Source: Blastopirellula sp. (GTDB lineage: Bacteria; Planctomycetota; Planctomycetia; Pirellulales; Pirellulaceae). Taken from it: a stretch of DNA of 38,825 nt. Shown here piece by piece: positions 34,579 through 38,825 of this stretch; position 1 is the stretch's first letter, and every line of letters starts with the position of its first letter. The notes beneath the pieces are model-generated. The model saw only the letters and a program-made list of their open reading frames with translations, ran no database searches and was not told the DNA's origin. The stretch is taken from assembly GCA_002733575.1 (NCBI GenBank), contig NVWB01000003.1:1-38825 (forward strand). Reading direction: 5' to 3'. A program made the translations under genes and the position numbers.

Positions 34579-35450
34579 CCCCTGAAGAATTAGATTTGGT
34601 TTGCGATTTAGTACACGACCTGTGTGGAATTGCCTTAGATAACTCCAAAGATTATTTAATCGAAAGCCGACTTTCAAGGCTTCTAGATCAAGTACAGACT
34701 CCGACCTATACCGATCTTGTTCGACATGCACGCGGTCCTCAAGGGCTTTCATTGCAAAAAGAGATTATAAATTCAATCACAACTCAAGAGACTTTGTTCT
34801 TTCGAGACAGCAATCCGTTTGATGCGGTCCGGTTTAAGGCCCTGCCCGAACTGATTGACGAGAAATCTAAATCTTTTAATCCCAAGAGATTAAGAATCTG
34901 GTCTGCAGCGTGCAGCACAGGCCAAGAGCCCTATAGCTTGGCGATGACATTGATTGAAACGATCCCTGATATTCATAGCTGGGATGTGTCGATCACTGCG
35001 ACCGATATCTCAAACGAAGCCTTGGCAAAAGCAAGCCGAGGGTGGTTCCCTGAACATGAGGTAGCACGCGGGTTAGATCAAACTCGCCGAACTCGTTTCT
35101 TTACGCCTGAAAAGGATGGATGGAAAATCAAAGATGAAGTACGCTACTTGCTTAACTTCCAACCTTTTAACCTGCTCAAAGATTTTTCACATGTCGGACA
35201 GTTTGATATTATTTTCTGTCGAAATGTCGTGATCTATTTCAATCCCGAGGATCGGAAACGTGCTTACTTAGGGCTCACCAATCAACTGGCACCCAACGGA
35301 TTTTTGTTTGTAGGTGCCTCGGAGTCTTTGATCGATCTGGGAGATAGATTTCAGCCCCAGCATCATTGTAATACAGTTTACTATCAGCCCAATCGCGTTT
35401 TACCAGAGTTTGTGATTGCTAATAAAGTTAAAACTGAATCCGGAATATAA
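34575..35450 (+). CDS. cheR: Chemotaxis protein methyltransferase CheR
   Basis: The 291-residue product starts inside the cheB stop (ATGA). It has the short helical N-terminal CheR domain (DLVCDLVHDLCGIALDNSKD) with the ITTQETLFFRDSNPFDAV stretch near residue 70, and the SAM-binding core with IWSAACSTGQEPYSLAMTL near residue 111, SITATDISNEALAKASRG near residue 141 and DIIFCRNVVIYFNPEDRKRA near residue 211. It adds methyl groups from S-adenosylmethionine to receptor glutamates. No TPR or receptor-binding tail is attached. It closes the che operon, which ends at a strong terminator two bases after the stop. Confidence 0.95.
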   Translation: MTPEELDLVCDLVHDLCGIALDNSKDYLIESRLSRLLDQVQTPTYTDLVRHARGPQGLSLQKEIINSITTQETLFFRDSNPFDAVRFKALPELIDEKSKSFNPKRLRIWSAACSTGQEPYSLAMTLIETIPDIHSWDVSITATDISNEALAKASRGWFPEHEVARGLDQTRRTRFFTPEKDGWKIKDEVRYLLNFQPFNLLKDFSHVGQFDIIFCRNVVIYFNPEDRKRAYLGLTNQLAPNGFLFVGASESLIDLGDRFQPQHHCNTVYYQPNRVLPEFVIANKVKTESGI

Positions 35451-35452
35451 AA

Positions 35453-35490
35453 AAACAGGCCGCGATACACTTCGTGTTCGCGGCCTGTTT
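35453..35490. terminator. Bidirectional intrinsic terminator
   Basis: AAACAGGCCGCGA (35453-35465) and TCGCGGCCTGTTT (35478-35490) form a perfect 13-bp GC-rich stem with an inner ACAC-TTC-GTGT stem-loop. The left flank is an A-run and the right flank ends TTTAAATTG, so it can stop transcription from cheR and from the opposite Gfo/Idh gene, which lies 30 bases further on. Confidence 0.9.
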
Positions 35491-35520
35491 AAATTGATTA
35501 CTGTGTCAATGAAGACTAGA

Positions 35521-36831
35521 TCACACAAACGGTGTGAACCCTGGCTTAGGGACTTCTGGGATTTCGATATCACCCCATTCATAAACTTTCGGAGTAAGAT
35601 CTAACTCCGAGTTCCAGGCTTTCTCCCAGGTAATCTTCTGACCTGTATAGGTTGCCATACGTCCCATGATGGCCATCATCGTACTTCGGGTCATGTAGAT
35701 TCCGTTATTGATGATGTTTCCAGAGCGAATTCCGGCATACAAGGCCTTGTGTTCTAGATCATACATATTGCCACCAGGGCCTCGATACTTCCAGTCTTCA
35801 GCGCCTTTGATTTGGTTCTTCAAAACCCTGGCACTACCTTTGGTTCCCATGATGTGATCTTCTGTTTCTCGAAAGCAGTTTTCCATCTGGCGAGTATAAG
35901 AGAAGACTTTGACACCACTGGCGTATTCATAACAAACGGCATGATGATCGAAGATATTGCCATAGACAGGATCGGTCCGTACTTGTCGGCCACCCATGCC
36001 ATAACACGAGGCAGGTGGTTCATCATCCATCAACCACAGGGCTTTATCGAGGCTATGGATATGTTGCTCATTGTTGTGGTCACCTGAGAGCCAGGTGTAA
36101 TAAAGCCAGTTACGAATTTGGTTCTCCATCTCCGACCACTCAGGTTGGCGGGGGCGATTCCACAAAGTACCTGCTAGGTAATTTTCTTGAATCGCAATGA
36201 TATCGCCAATCGCGCCATCTTTAATACGCTTCACCGTTTCTTGAACAGCAGGGGCATATCTCCAGCAAAGCCCCGAGACGATACTAAGTTTTTTCTTGCG
36301 GGCTTCTTCCACGGTTTCCATAACAGATCGGCAACCAGGTGCATCAACCGCGACTGGTTTTTCACAGAAGACATGCTTACCAGCAGCGATGGCCGCTTTC
36401 AGCATCACCGGGCGGAAGTGAGGTGGTGTGGTGAGGAGCACCACATCAACATCGGTTTCCATCACTTTTTTGTAGGCATCGAAACCAGTGAAGCAAGTTT
36501 CGTCGGTCACTTCCAAACGCTTCTGGCCATCGGTATTGAGTGTATGATCAAGAATCTTTCGAGCCGCATCCAATCTATCGGGAAAGATATCGGCAAGAAC
36601 TGTAATCTTTAGATTTGGATCACCAACTGTTGCATTTTTTGCAGCACCCATACCACGACCACCACAACCGATTAAGGCGACTTTAAGCGTATCGCCCCCG
36701 GCAGCATGTGCGGTCTGAGCAAATGAAAGACTGCCGGCAGCGGCGGCACCACCAAGGATGACAGATTTTTTCATGAAATCACGACGCGAGTCGTTGGATG
36801 TATTAGGAGTGGAAGAATCGGATTGTGGCAT
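35521..36831 (-). CDS. Tat-exported Gfo/Idh/MocA family oxidoreductase
   Basis: The ATG at 36831 is preferred over 36834 because GAGGAA then lies at the better spacing; the product has 436 residues. It has a twin-arginine signal (SRRDFMKKSVILGGAAAAG, near residue 15). The Rossmann motif VALIGCGGRGMG follows near residue 52, then LLTTPPHFRPVMLKAAIAAG, the EKP motif with the family's active-site Lys near residue 158, SGLCWRYAPAVQETVKRIKD and the C-terminal substrate domain (MENQIRNWLYYTWLSGDHNN). Such NAD(P)-dependent enzymes act on sugars or similar polyols; export by the Tat system carries the folded, cofactor-loaded protein. Multiple paralogues are typical of planctomycetes. Substrate unknown. 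Confidence 0.9.
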   Translation of the reverse strand: MPQSDSSTPNTSNDSRRDFMKKSVILGGAAAAGSLSFAQTAHAAGGDTLKVALIGCGGRGMGAAKNATVGDPNLKITVLADIFPDRLDAARKILDHTLNTDGQKRLEVTDETCFTGFDAYKKVMETDVDVVLLTTPPHFRPVMLKAAIAAGKHVFCEKPVAVDAPGCRSVMETVEEARKKKLSIVSGLCWRYAPAVQETVKRIKDGAIGDIIAIQENYLAGTLWNRPRQPEWSEMENQIRNWLYYTWLSGDHNNEQHIHSLDKALWLMDDEPPASCYGMGGRQVRTDPVYGNIFDHHAVCYEYASGVKVFSYTRQMENCFRETEDHIMGTKGSARVLKNQIKGAEDWKYRGPGGNMYDLEHKALYAGIRSGNIINNGIYMTRSTMMAIMGRMATYTGQKITWEKAWNSELDLTPKVYEWGDIEIPEVPKPGFTPFV

Positions 36832-37003
36832 CATCGTTCCTCTATTTATAGGTAGGAAAGTTGTGTTGGGTGTGTGACAAATTCAAGGCGGTTCTTCACA
36901 GAGGAAAAACGGACCTTATGTTATTGTAACGACAGCATTTATAAAGAATCAACCACTTGGGATAAATTAGCCCAGAAGAGGTGGAGTTTTCTTAAGAGTT
37001 CAG

Positions 37004-38134
37004 TTAGCGTAACGAGGCGAGATATTTGCGGAAATTGCGTTCAAACTGATTAAGATCTTCCCCAAAATAGTGGTTAAACTCCACAATTCGCTCACCTTTT
37101 GGAGGGTCTTTTAATGCTTCTCTTTCAGAGAGTTGCTTCAGATAATTGGCATATTCACGCGGATATCGCTTTAACAGGTAGTAATTGAGAGACCAGGCCA
37201 GGGCATACGAATCGAGGGCAGAAGCCGCTTTTCGGAAGGAATCATCGCTCGACAAGAGACCTGGAAGAACGGCTTGGTTGGATCGGCTTAAAACTTGTTT
37301 CGCACGAGCCAATCTTGTTCGATTCACTTTACCGATCGAACGCCATCCCTTTGAGCTGCCTAAATCTGGGGTTTCAAAGTAAATTGCCAAGCCTTCGCTG
37401 ATCCATAATGGAATATCTGCGTATCGTTGCTGCATGCCACAGTTAAACGCAAGTTGATGGGTGGCTTCATGGACGATGGTCGCCACTGTCCACTCAGCCT
37501 CAGGTCGTGAGAGAACTTGGTTGATTTGGCTCACCGTGCTGCGACGCACTCCTGATTGGGCCGAAGTGCCTGTCAAGTCGTACATGGCCACTCGGTTGGT
37601 CTGCATGCTGTAGTACCCAATTACTGAAGAAGTGGCGGCACCTAATTCTCGCTCCGAGTATTTGGCAAAGCTTGCTTGGTTATCAAACACCACTGCCACC
37701 ATCGGCTGCGCAGGATCATGGATTTCGATCCCTCGCTGGCTCCAATAGTTGACAAATCCTCGATACAGGCGTTCATAAAGCGCGCCACTCCACTGTGCGT
37801 AAGCACGGGAAGTGTTGTAGCAAATCACATAATGGGCCGTTTTATGAATTTTAAAGCCCGCCGGAAGTTCTACCAGTAGTCTCTGCGATAATTGAGCTTC
37901 ATTGAGAAGTAGAAATCCCTGGTCATTACGTTCGCGTGAAATGATTTCATCATTGGTGATAGGCCACATCATGCCATCGGTAGTTTGCAGAATAAGCCCT
38001 GTTTCATGGGTGGCCGTGATTCGACCTTCGGCCGTTTTACGCTGATCTTTTTGCATCCAAGTGATAACATCCATGCCAGATGCCAGTTGAGGGAGCAAAA
38101 TTATTGAAAAACAAACTAGAAGCCGAAATTTCAT
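37004..38134 (-). CDS. DUF1570 zincin-like putative metallopeptidase
   Basis: The 376-residue product begins MKFRLLVCFSIILLPQLASG, a Sec signal peptide. Residues of about 95-300 form a DUF1570 zincin-type domain. The zinc motif H222-E223-A-T-H226 is in ATIVHEATHQLAF, and WISEGLAIYFE with Glu247 is the third ligand candidate. DFSVY-type beta strands precede it (TAHYVICYNTS near residue 99). The C-terminal part is helical and ends RNFRKYLASLR. Proteins of this type are probably exported metallopeptidases; no substrate is known. The gene stands alone and diverges from glgC. Confidence 0.87.
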   Translation of the reverse strand: MKFRLLVCFSIILLPQLASGMDVITWMQKDQRKTAEGRITATHETGLILQTTDGMMWPITNDEIISRERNDQGFLLLNEAQLSQRLLVELPAGFKIHKTAHYVICYNTSRAYAQWSGALYERLYRGFVNYWSQRGIEIHDPAQPMVAVVFDNQASFAKYSERELGAATSSVIGYYSMQTNRVAMYDLTGTSAQSGVRRSTVSQINQVLSRPEAEWTVATIVHEATHQLAFNCGMQQRYADIPLWISEGLAIYFETPDLGSSKGWRSIGKVNRTRLARAKQVLSRSNQAVLPGLLSSDDSFRKAASALDSYALAWSLNYYLLKRYPREYANYLKQLSEREALKDPPKGERIVEFNHYFGEDLNQFERNFRKYLASLR

Positions 38135-38469
38135 CCGATTTTCCTGGAATTGGGCAATGCCAACACGGGGCGCAGATTAGTCGATGCAATTGAGCACACT
38201 AACTAAGTATAGCCGCTGCTTCTAGGTGAATTTCGAGAAAACTGGCTAAGATCGCATGATTCTGCCAAGACAATAGCAAATCTTGGGTCGGCGATATAAT
38301 CGGCAAGGTCCGAAATAGGAGTTGCGCACTAGTAGAACTCTCCAATTATCTTGGATGATTTCTCTTTTTACATTTCGATCAAGACGATAAACTATGTCGG
38401 TAGCCCAAGCTGTCATTGCTTGCAAATAACTGCCTGTTTTGCACCTTATAACATCAGGAGTCTCGACGC
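38135..38469. other. Divergent intergenic region before glgC
   Basis: These 335 bases separate the DUF1570 gene (minus) from glgC (plus). An AGGAG ribosome binding site at 38456-38460 sits before the glgC ATG. A reverse-strand frame at 38246-38560 overlaps glgC and looks like chance. No promoter boxes or RNA structures can be assigned with confidence. Confidence 0.45.
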
Positions 38470-38825
38470 ATGGATAACGTGTTAACCGTGATTTTAGCCG
38501 GAGGCAAAGGTTCACGCTTAGAACCTTTAACACGAGATAGAGCAAAACCGGCCGTGCCATTCGGCGGTGGCTACCGCATCATTGACTTCGCATTATCGAA
38601 CTGTGTAAACAGTGGCCTGCGAAAAATTCAGATGCTAACACAGTACAAGGCACAAAGCCTTGACCGACATGTGAACCTTGGCTGGCAACGATACTTTTGT
38701 CGTGAACTGGGCGAATTTATCGATGTGGTGCCACCGCAACAGCGGATTGATGAGCACTGGTATCAAGGCACAGCCGATGCGGTTTATCAAAACATCTACG
38801 CCATCGAAAAGCACCAGCCAGATTA
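38470..38825 (+). CDS. glgC: Glucose-1-phosphate adenylyltransferase, cut by the window end
   Basis: The open frame of 118 codons starts at an ATG with AGGAG at the right distance. It begins [20 protein letters not shown], the nucleotide-binding glycine-rich motif, then [20 protein letters not shown], an [20 protein letters not shown] region, and [18 protein letters not shown], where the GTADAVYQN motif is characteristic of ADP-glucose pyrophosphorylase. It makes ADP-glucose from glucose-1-phosphate and ATP for glycogen synthesis. The frame runs off the window, so about three quarters of the protein is missing. Confidence 0.95.
   Translation, partial: MDNVLTVILAGGKGSRLEPLTRDRAKPAVPFGGGYRIIDFALSNCVNSGLRKIQMLTQYKAQSLDRHVNLGWQRYFCRELGEFIDVVPPQQRIDEHWYQGTADAVYQNIYAIEKHQPD

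Noticed and set aside
36187-36612. 141-codon plus-strand frame
   Set aside because: It is antisense to the Gfo/Idh/MocA gene, whose family motifs are clear.
38246-38560. 104-codon reverse-strand frame overlapping glgC
   Set aside because: It overlaps the start of a clear glgC gene and has no features of its own.

Overview
The window looks like chromosomal DNA of a planctomycete, most likely of the Pirellulales type. The evidence is the gene content: a DUF1592/1587/1595/1588/1585-type cytochrome beside a Tat-exported DUF1552 protein, two secreted Cys-type sulfatases, a DUF1080 protein, a Tat-exported Gfo/Idh/MocA oxidoreductase, a DUF1570 zincin, a DUF4432 protein, and two short membrane proteins with the N-terminal NPYESPQ motif that is common in this phylum. 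Base composition is moderate (roughly half G+C). Many genes lack a clear Shine-Dalgarno sequence. I saw no tRNA, rRNA, CRISPR array, transposase or integrase. The genus cannot be fixed from this sequence.

Layout. 1-2370: a truncated sugar-phosphate isomerase/epimerase (minus) diverges from a DUF4432 aldose-epimerase-like gene (plus). 2371-7335 is a mosaic: a bicupin/phosphomannose-isomerase-like gene, a truncated second DUF4432 3' end, an AT-rich Imm70 immunity gene with an unknown 85-residue partner, palindromic repeats, a secreted DUF1080 protein, a truncated second dihydroorotate-dehydrogenase 5' end, and an AT-rich secreted protein. The intact dihydroorotate-dehydrogenase-like gene follows (7336-8409). 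8437-12629 (all minus) holds an S41 processing protease, two small NPYESPQ membrane proteins and an extended SDR epimerase. 12896-20165 holds a SYLF lipid-binding protein, the DUF1552/DUF1592 pair (minus) and a membrane-anchored glycerophosphodiester phosphodiesterase.

20532-29541 is one plus-strand run: cysD, a cysN-cysC fusion, two exported sulfatases and an exported CehA/McbA-type metallohydrolase. It links sulfate activation with sulfate-ester removal. 30078-35450 is a compact chemosensory operon, cheA-cheW-cheB-cheR. Its CheA carries Hpt, kinase, two CheW-like domains and a C-terminal receiver, and no receptor or cheY lies nearby. A strong bidirectional terminator separates it from the minus-strand Gfo/Idh/MocA gene. 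A DUF1570 peptidase (minus) and the start of glgC (plus, cut by the window end) close the window.

The most unusual signal is the mosaic at 2371-7335. A block of about 2.4 kb starts with the last codons of a second DUF4432 gene and ends with the first codons of a second dihydroorotate-dehydrogenase gene. The intact copies lie just outside it, in the same order and orientation. The DUF4432 fragment differs from the intact gene only at synonymous sites within the shared codons, so it descends from a gene that was once functional. This points to import of a diverged homologous segment, or loss of a second copy, with extra genes gained at both junctions. A second signal is two long perfect hairpins with different stems but a nearly identical 15-nt loop motif.
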